DNA from: Faucicola sp902506225 | GTDB lineage: Bacteria; Pseudomonadota; Gammaproteobacteria; Pseudomonadales; Moraxellaceae | Assembly (NCBI GenBank): GCA_902506225.1 | Contig: LR733345.1 | Location: 1,302,001-1,366,000, forward strand | Direction: 5' to 3' | Length of the DNA: 64,000 bases | In this document: positions 8,138 through 16,003 of the stretch, one piece after another | Position numbering within the stretch: position 1 is the stretch's first letter | Layout: each line of letters begins with the position of its first letter | Position numbers and translations under genes: made by a program | Notes under the pieces: model-generated | Told to the model about the DNA's origin: nothing | The model's database searches: none | The model's input: the letters and a program-made list of their open reading frames with translations, nothing else

Positions 8138-8920
8138 TTATCGCCAATAATCCCTAATCCAGTTAGTTGGTAATACCTTACGATACCATTTACCGCTTTT
8201 ACCCATGATGGCATCAGGTGGATTTACTTCACCATGAAAAATCACCATTTTTGCCCCTTTAGGCAAAATAGGCGGTTTGACAAAACTTAAGGGAAATGGC
8301 TGCACACATTGGTATTTAAAGCTCACGCACCAAGACGCATCCCAATATTCAAGGTGGTGATGCTCACGCAAATAATTGGATAGGTAAGCTTGCTCATGGC
8401 GCACTTGGCTACGAATTGTGTCAAAATTTTGCTCAAAATTTGATAATAAATTCGGATAAGTATGTTGTCCGACTTTAAAGCGATATACCGATGAATTACC
8501 CACCATGCGCCACGGTTTTTTCCAATCACGGATAATCACCACACTGTCATCGTGCTGCGCTTGGTAGCTAAAAAAGCAATCGATATTATCGACAATCACA
8601 ATGTCAATATCCAAAAATAACGCCGTGCCTTTTAAATCGTATAATTCAGGGCTAAAGGTGGTCAGTTTTTTCCAGCCACGTTCAGGAATATTACTGGGTA
8701 AATTGAGCTCAGGAATTGGGTAGCATTTGACGTTGGCATCTATCCCTGTGCTATCATCGGTCAAACATACCATTTGAAAGGGCAATGTTAAATGTCTGTT
8801 AACCATATTGTACAGGCGATTAACGTACTCAGCACCATATTTGGTGCCCCATTTCATACAAATAATGTAACGGTTTTCATCGGGCAAAGCAGGCGCTGAA
8901 GTATAATTTGGTAAAGTCAT
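8138..8920 (-). CDS. Putative glycosyltransferase (GT-A type), paralogue of 1689-2516
   Basis: A 260-residue protein with IICMKWGTKYGAEYVN near the N-terminus (about residues 19-34) and FLDID (DID at about 104-106), the GT-A metal-binding signature. It matches the plus-strand gene at 1689-2516 along most of its length, including the QPFPLSF block and the closing LPTNWI-YW (versus LPTDWVATHW) segment. The two paralogues thus mark opposite ends of the LOS locus on opposite strands. It lies 18 bp downstream of the LpxL-type acyltransferase, so the two are probably one transcript. Substrate unknown. Confidence 0.72.
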   Translation of the reverse strand: MTLPNYTSAPALPDENRYIICMKWGTKYGAEYVNRLYNMVNRHLTLPFQMVCLTDDSTGIDANVKCYPIPELNLPSNIPERGWKKLTTFSPELYDLKGTALFLDIDIVIVDNIDCFFSYQAQHDDSVVIIRDWKKPWRMVGNSSVYRFKVGQHTYPNLLSNFEQNFDTIRSQVRHEQAYLSNYLREHHHLEYWDASWCVSFKYQCVQPFPLSFVKPPILPKGAKMVIFHGEVNPPDAIMGKSGKWYRKVLPTNWIRDYWR

Positions 8921-8938
8921 AAGTAAATGATTATCATA

Positions 8939-9883
8939 TTAAGTGAATGAATTGATAATATCATGATTGCCAAGTTTTGGATAACGCTGGCGAACCGCTA
9001 CTGCGATAGATGGCTTGGCATTATAAATAACCGGAAATCCTGGCACACGTTTAAAGCGCTTATAGCCCCACATGTATTGACTGGGGAAACGGCCAATCAT
9101 CCGCTCGATGGCGTGGTTCATCGCGGTTGTTGCTGTCACCATGTTTTTGTCATACAAAGCGGGGTCAGTTAGCTCATCACAATAAATATCAAAACCTTGT
9201 CCATCGTCACGGCGTACACAGGTCAAACCTACCAAGCTACACTTTGTTTTACTGGCTAATTTGCTAGCTAAGGTACTGGTCAATGTCGGAATGCCAAAAA
9301 ACGGCACCACTTCACCGCCAGATGGGTCAGGGACATGGTCAGGCAATATGATACTAAAACCGCCTGCTTTTAGGGTTTTAAAAATCGCTTTGACCCCAGT
9401 GGCATCGGTTGGTACCAAAGTTGCATTTATTCGCTGACGCCCTTGTAGCACAAACTGATTGGCTTGTTCACCTTTCACGGGTTTATACATGATGGTGGGT
9501 GCACCAAACTGGTTGAGCCACGCATTCATGATTTCCCATGTCCCCAAATGCGGTACAATTGCAAGCATGCCATTGGGATTTTGTAAGCCTTGCATCAAAA
9601 CTTGTTGATGATGCACGGTATGAATTTGTTTGACCGACCATGCAGGTGGCATCGCCCAGCTTTTAGCCGATTCCACCATGTTTTTGCTTTGATTGGCAAT
9701 ACAAGCTCTAGCAAGCTGGTCACGCTGGGTTTCGGTGAGTTCAGGATAGACAAGTCGTAAGTTAGTATCTACCGTTTTCATGATACTTTTGTCACGACGA
9801 AGTGAAATGATAAAGCTTGCGATATGTGCCAATAGATATAGCATCCACATTGGCACATATTTGAGGAGAGTAAAGGCATTCAT
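8939..9883 (-). CDS. Lipid A biosynthesis lauroyl/myristoyl acyltransferase (LpxL/LpxM family)
   Basis: A 314-residue inner-membrane acyltransferase that adds a secondary acyl chain to Kdo-lipid A. The N-terminal hydrophobic stretch (LLKYVPMWMLYLLAHIASFI, residues about 6-25) is the usual membrane anchor. HLGTWE (about residues 113-118) is the catalytic HX4(D/E) motif, and ILPDHVPDP and a PSQYMWGYKRFK block (about 278) follow the family order. The length is typical (about 290-320). It lies 22 bp downstream of aspS and directly upstream of the minus-strand LOS glycosyltransferase gene, linking lipid A acylation with sugar assembly. Which acyl chain it transfers, and whether LpxL or LpxM, cannot be told from sequence alone. 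Confidence 0.88.
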   Translation of the reverse strand: MNAFTLLKYVPMWMLYLLAHIASFIISLRRDKSIMKTVDTNLRLVYPELTETQRDQLARACIANQSKNMVESAKSWAMPPAWSVKQIHTVHHQQVLMQGLQNPNGMLAIVPHLGTWEIMNAWLNQFGAPTIMYKPVKGEQANQFVLQGRQRINATLVPTDATGVKAIFKTLKAGGFSIILPDHVPDPSGGEVVPFFGIPTLTSTLASKLASKTKCSLVGLTCVRRDDGQGFDIYCDELTDPALYDKNMVTATTAMNHAIERMIGRFPSQYMWGYKRFKRVPGFPVIYNAKPSIAVAVRQRYPKLGNHDIINSFT

Positions 9884-9905
9884 CTAATTAAAGGTGTCAG
9901 CTTGA

Positions 9906-11723
9906 TTAAGATTGTGGCGCTTTACTGTCTTTTTCGCGTATACGGATACCCAATTCACGCAGTTGTTTGCCATCCACAGGTGCAGGGGCTTCAGTAAGCG
10001 GACATTCAGCTGTTTTGGTTTTTGGGAAGGCGATGACGTCTCGAATCGATTGTGAGCCTGTCATTAGCATAATTAACCGGTCAAGACCGAATGCCAAACC
10101 ACCGTGCGGGGGTGCACCGTATTTTAGCGCGTTAAGTAAGAATGAGAATTTCTCTTCGGCTTCGGCTTCAGAAATACCCAAGGCTTCAAATACCGCTTTT
10201 TGCATATCCAAAGTATTAATACGCAGTGAACCACCACCGATTTCAGTACCGTTTAATACCATGTCATAAGCGATAGATAGCGCGGTTTCTGGGTTGTTTT
10301 TCATCGCTTCAACCGTGCCTTTTGGCTTGGTGAAGGGATGGTGAACCGACGTCCATTTACCCCCCAGCCCATCACCACTGTCGGTTTCTTCAAACATCGG
10401 GAAATCCACCACCCAAAGCGGCGCCCATTCTTGTGTCAGCATATTTAGGTCTAGACCCAATTTGACACGCAGCGCACCCATGGCATCATTGACGACCTTG
10501 GCTTTATCCGCACCAAAGAAGATGATATCACCGGTTTGCGCCTCAGTACGTTTAATCAGCTCGATTAATACTTCATCGGTCATGTTTTTGATAATCGGCG
10601 ATTGTAGACCTGATTCTTTATCGACACCGTTGTTGATGTTGCTCACATCGTTGACTTTGATATAAGCCAAACCTTTTGCCCCATAAATGCCGACAAATTT
10701 AGTATATTCGTCGATTTGTTTACGGGTGAGGTCGCTACCCTGTGGCACCCGAAGCGCCACCACACGACCTTTTGGGTCTTGAGCAGGGGCTGAGAATACT
10801 TTAAATTCCACAGACTGCATGATATCAGCCACGTCAATTAACTTCATAGGAATACGCAAGTCTGGTTTGTCAGACGCATAGTCACGCATGGCTTCAGCGT
10901 AGGTCATACGTGGGAAGGTATCAAATTCAATGTTCATCATGGTTTTGAACAAGTCTTTGGTTAATCCTTCGGCAATGTTCATGATATCTTCATCACTTAA
11001 GAATGAGGTTTCGATATCGATTTGGGTAAATTCTGGCTGGCGGTCAGCACGTAAGTCTTCATCACGAAAACATTTAGCAATTTGATAATAACGGTCAAAA
11101 CCTGCCACCATCAATAACTGTTTAAATAGCTGAGGCGACTGTGGTAGGGCATAAAACTCACCATTTGACACGCGGCTAGGTACCAAATAATCACGCGCGC
11201 CTTCTGGGGTGGCACGGGTCAAGATAGGGGTTTCTACATCCAAGAAACCTTGGTCATCTAGGTAACGGCGAATGGTTGATGTCGCTTTGGCACGAAACTT
11301 CATACGCTCTTGCATCTCTGGACGGCGCATGTCTAAAAAGCGATATTTTAGGCGCAGTTCTTCAGAAACGTTGGTAAACTCATCATTGAGGGGAAATGGC
11401 GGCGTCTCAGAAGTGGCGATTGTTTCGATGTCTTTGGCCAATAATTCCACTTGACCGCTGGTCATGTTTTTGTTTTCAGTACCGGCATAACGCTGACGCA
11501 CACGACCGGTGATTTTGAGCACATATTCAGAACGCGCGCTATCTGCTGTAGCGAATGCTTCTGGCGTATCTGGGTCGATGACCACTTGCAGTAGGCCTTC
11601 ACGGTCACGCATATCCAAGAAAATAACCCCACCGTGGTCACGGCGACGATGCACCCAACCGCAAATAGTGATGGTTTGGTCGTTTAAGTTTTCGGTGACA
11701 AGCCCGCAATAGTGTGTACGCAT
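9906..11723 (-). CDS. aspS: Aspartyl-tRNA synthetase
   Basis: A 605-residue class II synthetase that charges tRNA-Asp. It begins MRTHYCG, like other bacterial AspRS, followed by an OB-fold anticodon-binding domain (CGWVHRRRDHGG, DMRDREGLLQVV), the class II core (FRDEDLRADRQPEFTQID is motif 2) and a C-terminal GLAFGLDRLIML (motif 3), with a bacterial GAD insertion between. A longer frame to 11807 exists, but the conserved start is the second of two adjacent ATGs at 11726 and 11723. A sigma70-like promoter sits at 11788-11816. The gene heads a minus-strand run with the LpxL-type gene. Whether it is discriminating or also charges tRNA-Asn depends on whether the genome encodes AsnRS and GatCAB, which is not visible here. 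Confidence 0.96.
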   Translation of the reverse strand: MRTHYCGLVTENLNDQTITICGWVHRRRDHGGVIFLDMRDREGLLQVVIDPDTPEAFATADSARSEYVLKITGRVRQRYAGTENKNMTSGQVELLAKDIETIATSETPPFPLNDEFTNVSEELRLKYRFLDMRRPEMQERMKFRAKATSTIRRYLDDQGFLDVETPILTRATPEGARDYLVPSRVSNGEFYALPQSPQLFKQLLMVAGFDRYYQIAKCFRDEDLRADRQPEFTQIDIETSFLSDEDIMNIAEGLTKDLFKTMMNIEFDTFPRMTYAEAMRDYASDKPDLRIPMKLIDVADIMQSVEFKVFSAPAQDPKGRVVALRVPQGSDLTRKQIDEYTKFVGIYGAKGLAYIKVNDVSNINNGVDKESGLQSPIIKNMTDEVLIELIKRTEAQTGDIIFFGADKAKVVNDAMGALRVKLGLDLNMLTQEWAPLWVVDFPMFEETDSGDGLGGKWTSVHHPFTKPKGTVEAMKNNPETALSIAYDMVLNGTEIGGGSLRINTLDMQKAVFEALGISEAEAEEKFSFLLNALKYGAPPHGGLAFGLDRLIMLMTGSQSIRDVIAFPKTKTAECPLTEAPAPVDGKQLRELGIRIREKDSKAPQS

Positions 11724-11787
11724 CATAATGAAGCAATCCCAATATTTTTCGTAATGTAAGAAGTAGCAAAAATTTTTATAAACGAAT

Positions 11788-11816
11788 ATTATGCCTTGTT
11801 TACTCAAATTTCACAA
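11788..11816 (-). promoter_or_regulatory. Probable sigma70 promoter of aspS
   Basis: On the minus strand TTGTGA (-35, 11816-11811) and CATAAT (-10, 11793-11788) are 17 bp apart. Transcription would begin near 11781, about 58 bases before the aspS start codon. Confidence 0.55.
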
Positions 11817-11977
11817 TATGAAACACGGTTTATCATGCATGTCTACTAGTCATGCCTGTCACAGACATTTCGCGAATATTGTGTGGATGAGCGATTGAAA
11901 ACAGCAAAATAAACGCTATATAAAACCCATTGTGTGAATTTTTTTCCTTAATTAGAGCCCTTAATTAGAGAGTTATT

Positions 11978-12967
11978 ATGCTATTTCAAAATGCCAAACA
12001 TCCGGTTGAAATGAAAGTCACCCATTTAAATAAAGTCAAAGCCCAGCGCAAACAACAATTACAATTGCAAATGGTGAATGATAAAGGGTTAACATCACTC
12101 ATCAGCCGCGCATTTACCGACTTGAAGAAAAAAGAAAATACCAAAAAAACCTCAAAATTTGGTCTGTTTAAAAATAAAACCGCCAACAAAAATTGTTTTG
12201 TGCTGGATTTTCATGGGGATATAAAAGCCACTGAAGTACAGCAACTGCGTGAAGAAATCAGCACGCTATTGACGGTTGCGCAAGCTGAAGATGAAGTCAT
12301 TGTGCGCCTTGAGTCCTCAGGTGGCATGGTACACGCGTATGGCCTCGCTGCTGCCCAGTTGGCACGTATAAAAGAAGCAGGGCTACACTTAACGGTCTGT
12401 ATTGATAAAGTCGCCGCCAGTGGTGGCTATATGATGGCGTGTGTGGCTGATAAAATTTTGGCGGCGCCGTTTGCGGTGGTGGGCTCGATTGGTGTGGTGG
12501 CACAAGTGCCTAATTTTCATGATTTATTAGAAAAACATGACATCGATGTCGAAGTATTTACCGCAGGTAAATACAAACGCACGGTAACCGTTTTTGGTGA
12601 AAACACCGAAGAAGACAAACAAAAATTCCAACAAGAACTGGAAGAAACGCACAAACTATTTAAAGACTTTGTGCGTAAATACCGTCCAAGTTTGGATGTT
12701 GAACAAGTGGCAACCGGTGAACATTGGTACGGTGAAGATGCGATAACGCGCAATTTGGTCGATGCCCTGCAAACATCGGATAGTTATATCTTAGAAAAAA
12801 TGACAGATAGCGAATTGTATGCCATTCAATCTCGCCAAAAACCGACCATCGCGCAAAAGCTAGGCATCTCGCAAGCGGCACAAGCGGTGGTAGCGACAGC
12901 GATTGATAAACTACCAGATGCCTTGGCAAAGTTAGAAAGCGCTAAAATGCCGATGGTCAAAAAATAA
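11978..12967 (+). CDS. sohB: SohB/SppA-type S49 serine protease lacking an N-terminal membrane anchor
   Basis: A 329-residue peptidase of family S49, Ser-Lys dyad proteases related to signal peptide peptidase. Catalytic Ser148 lies in KVAASGGYMMA and the probable general base Lys200 in TAGKYKR. FVLDFHGDI (about 74-82) and LESSGGMVHAYG (about 111-122) are typical of the family. E. coli SohB starts with a membrane helix; here the first 70 residues are charged and Lys/Gln-rich, with no hydrophobic segment. GAG at 11970-11972 lies just upstream of the ATG, after a duplicated 12-bp element (11946-11970). The protein may be cytoplasmic or peripheral. The protease family is certain; the subfamily name is less so. 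Confidence 0.82.
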   Translation: MLFQNAKHPVEMKVTHLNKVKAQRKQQLQLQMVNDKGLTSLISRAFTDLKKKENTKKTSKFGLFKNKTANKNCFVLDFHGDIKATEVQQLREEISTLLTVAQAEDEVIVRLESSGGMVHAYGLAAAQLARIKEAGLHLTVCIDKVAASGGYMMACVADKILAAPFAVVGSIGVVAQVPNFHDLLEKHDIDVEVFTAGKYKRTVTVFGENTEEDKQKFQQELEETHKLFKDFVRKYRPSLDVEQVATGEHWYGEDAITRNLVDALQTSDSYILEKMTDSELYAIQSRQKPTIAQKLGISQAAQAVVATAIDKLPDALAKLESAKMPMVKK

Positions 12968-12984
12968 CCGTAAGATAAAATAAT

Positions 12985-13023
12985 AAAAACCTGTGACAAA
13001 AATCTGTGATAAAAACCTGTGAG
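12985..13023. repeat. Three tandem 13-bp units forming repeated left arms of a terminator
   Basis: Units 12985-12997, 12998-13010 and 13011-13023 all read AAAAA(C/T)CTGTGA plus one variable base. The third copy is the left arm of the terminator at 13011-13038, so the array repeats that arm. Confidence 0.88.
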
Positions 13024-13045
13024 GCTTGGCAGGTTTTTAATTTTT
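13011..13045 (+). terminator. Rho-independent terminator after the SohB-type gene
   Basis: AAAAACCTG (13011-13019) pairs with CAGGTTTTT (13030-13038), with a 10-base loop, followed by AATTTTT. It ends the S49 protease transcript about 45 bp after the stop codon and lies just before the DUF1543 gene. Confidence 0.78.
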
Positions 13046-13072
13046 AATGGCGACACATTTGGGCGTATAACT

Positions 13073-13750
13073 ATGAAACTATTTATGTTAAAAATCGGGG
13101 CGCGTCCCCAAGGACGACTGATTGAACAGCATGATGTGATGTTTGTGATTGCAAATAGCCTAAGTGAAACAATTGAGAGTGTCAATCAGCATTGGCCAGC
13201 AGTCAAAAACAACTGGCACTTAGACGCATGGCGAGAAGTGAAGCGAGTGGGTGATTATCAAATTTTGTTGTCGAAAGACAGCTTGTCAAAAGATGGATTG
13301 TCGAAAGATGGATTGTCAAAAGATAAAGCGCTTGCAGATAACATATTTGCAGATGATAAGGTAGATAACAAATTAGATAGTCAAGGCAAACAACTTTATT
13401 TTGTCAATTTAGGTGGTTATCTACCAGGTCAATTTGAAGAGTTCCATTATAAAACACTTGTGGTAGCCGAGACGCTAGGTAAAGCAACGGCGCAAGTTAA
13501 AAAAACGGCATTTTATCAAGACTATACATTTGATAATGTCGATACCGCCAAAAGCGGCGTGGCAACCAGTCATGTTGATGATAAGCATCAACTAGACTTG
13601 GATGATATTCACTGTGTGGCTGATTTACTACCAAATGACGTGGCATTAACCATACAGCCATTAACCGAGCCTGAAAAAAATCAGCTACCTGACGATGCGC
13701 TGCATATTGGTTATTTAAGTCTCAAGCAAATCAAAACCATGATTGACTAA
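13073..13750 (+). CDS. DUF1543 domain protein with a four-fold LSKDG repeat
   Basis: A 225-residue protein of unknown function. Its start (MKLFMLKIGARPQGRLIEQHD) and the segment YFVNLGGYLPGQFEE followed by the repeat-like AETLGKATAQVKKTAFY are the two halves seen in DUF1543 proteins. Between them, residues 66-85 are four tandem pentapeptides (LSKDS, LSKDG, LSKDG, LSKDK) encoded by a 15-bp tandem repeat at 13268-13327, so the linker has expanded by slippage. The frame extends upstream to 13019, but those residues come from the terminator region; ATG 13073 fits the family start. It stands alone between the SohB-type gene and the helicase. Confidence 0.72.
   Translation: MKLFMLKIGARPQGRLIEQHDVMFVIANSLSETIESVNQHWPAVKNNWHLDAWREVKRVGDYQILLSKDSLSKDGLSKDGLSKDKALADNIFADDKVDNKLDSQGKQLYFVNLGGYLPGQFEEFHYKTLVVAETLGKATAQVKKTAFYQDYTFDNVDTAKSGVATSHVDDKHQLDLDDIHCVADLLPNDVALTIQPLTEPEKNQLPDDALHIGYLSLKQIKTMID
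13268..13327 (+). repeat. Four in-frame 15-bp tandem repeats in the DUF1543 gene
   Basis: Four units of 15 bp (starting 13268, 13283, 13298, 13313) each read TTGTC(G/A)AAAGA plus variable bases and encode LSKD followed by S, G, G or K. A copy number that is a multiple of three bases keeps the frame intact. Confidence 0.9.
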
Positions 13751-13884
13751 CCGGTGATGCGTCTGATGGCGTATTTTGGTGCTGTCAATCATTGCCTTTA
13801 CTCGGCTTTGCCTTTATAGTAGGCTCATTTTTAACTCGCTTTTTTTAACCCCTTCTTTTTATCTATAAAAGCTCTTTATAACCA

Positions 13885-15975
13885 ATGAAACAAGCCACCG
13901 CCCTTGATATCCTTAAAACTGGTAAAAATGTATTTTTAACAGGCTCAGCAGGGGCGGGCAAGACCTATACCATCAATCAGTATTTGCATTATCTGCGCGC
14001 AAGGGATGTGGCGGTCGCGGTGACGGCAAGCACAGGCATTGCTGCCACCCACATGAACGGCATGACCATTCACAGCTGGGCGGGCATCGGTATCAGTAAC
14101 GAGCTAACCGCCAAAGACATCGCCCGCATCAAAAAACGCACGGTGGTTGTGGAGCGCATTGAGCGCACCAAAGTATTGGTGATTGATGAAATCTCGATGC
14201 TGCATCGACAGCAATTTGAGCTCATTAACCAAGTGCTACAAGCCATCAAAGAAAACACATTGCCGTTTGGTGGGATACAGCTATTGGTTGCCGGGGATTT
14301 TTTTCAGTTGCCGCCGATTGGTGAGCCCCATGAGAGCAACCGCGATAAATTTGCCTTTATGGCGCAAGCTTGGCTGGATGCAGATTTTCAAATTTGCTAT
14401 TTATCCGAGCAGCATCGCCAAAAAGCTGACAAAACAGCGGTGGCAGGCAACACCTATTATGGCTTGGATTTAAATGCGATTTTAAATCAAATTCGTAGCC
14501 AGCAGTTTACCCCCCATATCATGCCTGCTTTGACCGCGACGGCTGAGCATGTGCTAGCCGACAACCGTACCCGACTGTTTACCCACAATGTCAACGTGCA
14601 AGCCATCAATGAGCAAGAACTTGGCAAACTTACCACAGCGGCGCATACTTTTCGCGCTTGGGGAGAAGGCGATGAAAAGCTGGTCGAGACGCTAAAAAAA
14701 TCCGTGCGCAATACCCCAGAACTGGTGCTCAAACTTGGCGCAAAAGTGATGTTCATCAAAAACAACACCGAGCTTAATGTCTCAAATGGCACCATGGGCA
14801 AGGTAGTTGATTTTGTTGCTACCACCCTTAAACAACCAAATAAACAAACAGACGATAGCGCATCAAAAAACAGCCCATCAAACAAGCACCCATCTGAGCC
14901 GCTCGATGAACAAGCGCTGGCAGCAGATGCAACTGCCTTGCTCGATGCCATTGAACAAGAACAACAAGCCGATATGGCAGACTTGCTAGATGAAGTCAAT
15001 GGCGGTCAATCACAACAAACTCACCCCACTGATGAGGATAGGGATGAGGATGATACCGCCGCGACAGACACGGCTGATGACAAATTATCGGAGTTACTTT
15101 ATCCCTTGGTTGAGCTCAATGACGGCCGCAAAGTCATTGCTGAATATGATTCATGGCGTATTGATGATGAAGACGGCGAAATACTGGCTGCCTATTATCA
15201 CATCCCCTTGACGCTGGCGTGGGCGATTACCATTCACAAAAGTCAAGGCATGACGCTAGATGCGGCAGAAGTAGATTTGTCGAAAACCTTTGAAAAAGGG
15301 CAGGGCTATGTGGCTTTATCACGGTTAAAGCAGCTATCTGGACTACAATTACTGGGTGTCAATGAATTAAGCTTACAGCTTGATCCCCTAGCGCGCGGGG
15401 CTGATCAGCGATTTCAGGCGATCAGTGCAGAGCAAGAAGGTGAATTTTTGACGCGCAGTAAAAAACAGCTCAATGACCTTCATCGTGAATTTATCATTCA
15501 ATGCCGGGGTACGCTGGATAAAGAAAAAATCGCTGCGTATGAAAATCGCGCCAAACAACAGCAAAAACTGATGGAAAAACGTCGCCATGCTGTACAGCAG
15601 CTGCAATCTTTGGCAGATGATGCGACAGGCGTTATCACCCCCACGGTGCTTGAAACCAAAGTGCTGCTGGATGAAAGTTTGACCATCGCAGAAATTGCGC
15701 AAGCCCGTAATCTCGCCCAATCAACCGTAATGGGGCATATCGAGAAAATTGCTGAGCATTTTCCCCGCGCCAACATAGCGCATCTACGCCCTGATGACGA
15801 ATGGCTACAGCCGATTGATAAGGCGTATCAAAAAATAGCCAAACGTGATGACAAACGCGACAAAGATAACGATGGCAAAATCAAAATTCGCGCGATTGTC
15901 GAAGAGTTAAGAAACGCCTATTCTTATAATGATGTCAAACTTGCCTTGTTGTTTTTAAAACCACAGGGCAATTGA
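13885..15975 (+). CDS. PIF1-like SF1B DNA helicase with acidic insert and C-terminal helix-turn-helix
   Basis: A 696-residue ATP-driven helicase. Motif I is GSAGAGKT (residues 20-27), motif Ia ASTGIAA (about 48-54), motif II DEIS (101-104), motif III GDFFQLPP (137-144), and later HKSQGMT and YVALSRLKQ (about 452 and 474), the order of PIF1/RecD2-like enzymes. Residues about 315-400 form a low-complexity Asp/Glu/Gln/Thr-rich insert inside the second RecA-like domain. The C-terminus (TIAEIAQARNLAQSTVMGHI, about 595-614) is a helix-turn-helix of the type found at the end of some RecQ-like and PIF1-like bacterial helicases. PIF1 relatives unwind G-quadruplexes and forks; this specific role is inferred. 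The gene has no operon partner. Confidence 0.82.
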   Translation: MKQATALDILKTGKNVFLTGSAGAGKTYTINQYLHYLRARDVAVAVTASTGIAATHMNGMTIHSWAGIGISNELTAKDIARIKKRTVVVERIERTKVLVIDEISMLHRQQFELINQVLQAIKENTLPFGGIQLLVAGDFFQLPPIGEPHESNRDKFAFMAQAWLDADFQICYLSEQHRQKADKTAVAGNTYYGLDLNAILNQIRSQQFTPHIMPALTATAEHVLADNRTRLFTHNVNVQAINEQELGKLTTAAHTFRAWGEGDEKLVETLKKSVRNTPELVLKLGAKVMFIKNNTELNVSNGTMGKVVDFVATTLKQPNKQTDDSASKNSPSNKHPSEPLDEQALAADATALLDAIEQEQQADMADLLDEVNGGQSQQTHPTDEDRDEDDTAATDTADDKLSELLYPLVELNDGRKVIAEYDSWRIDDEDGEILAAYYHIPLTLAWAITIHKSQGMTLDAAEVDLSKTFEKGQGYVALSRLKQLSGLQLLGVNELSLQLDPLARGADQRFQAISAEQEGEFLTRSKKQLNDLHREFIIQCRGTLDKEKIAAYENRAKQQQKLMEKRRHAVQQLQSLADDATGVITPTVLETKVLLDESLTIAEIAQARNLAQSTVMGHIEKIAEHFPRANIAHLRPDDEWLQPIDKAYQKIAKRDDKRDKDNDGKIKIRAIVEELRNAYSYNDVKLALLFLKPQGN

Positions 15976-16003
15976 GCGCTTGTTTAGTAAGGAATATCCC
16001 TGA

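Noticed and set aside
6375..9883. The LOS locus as a recently transferred genomic island
   Set aside because: No integrase, tRNA, insertion sequence or flanking repeat is visible, and the flanking genes are normal; the locus may still vary between strains.
11808..11977. A small gene or missing membrane segment for the SohB-type protein in the region upstream
   Set aside because: No hydrophobic reading frame joins the gene in any frame; the region holds promoter sequence and a 12-bp repeat only.
14487..14999. A 170-codon minus-strand reading frame inside the helicase gene
   Set aside because: It is the mirror of the low-complexity acidic insert (Ser/Cys/Ala-rich translation), lacks a ribosome site, and the plus strand is clearly coding.
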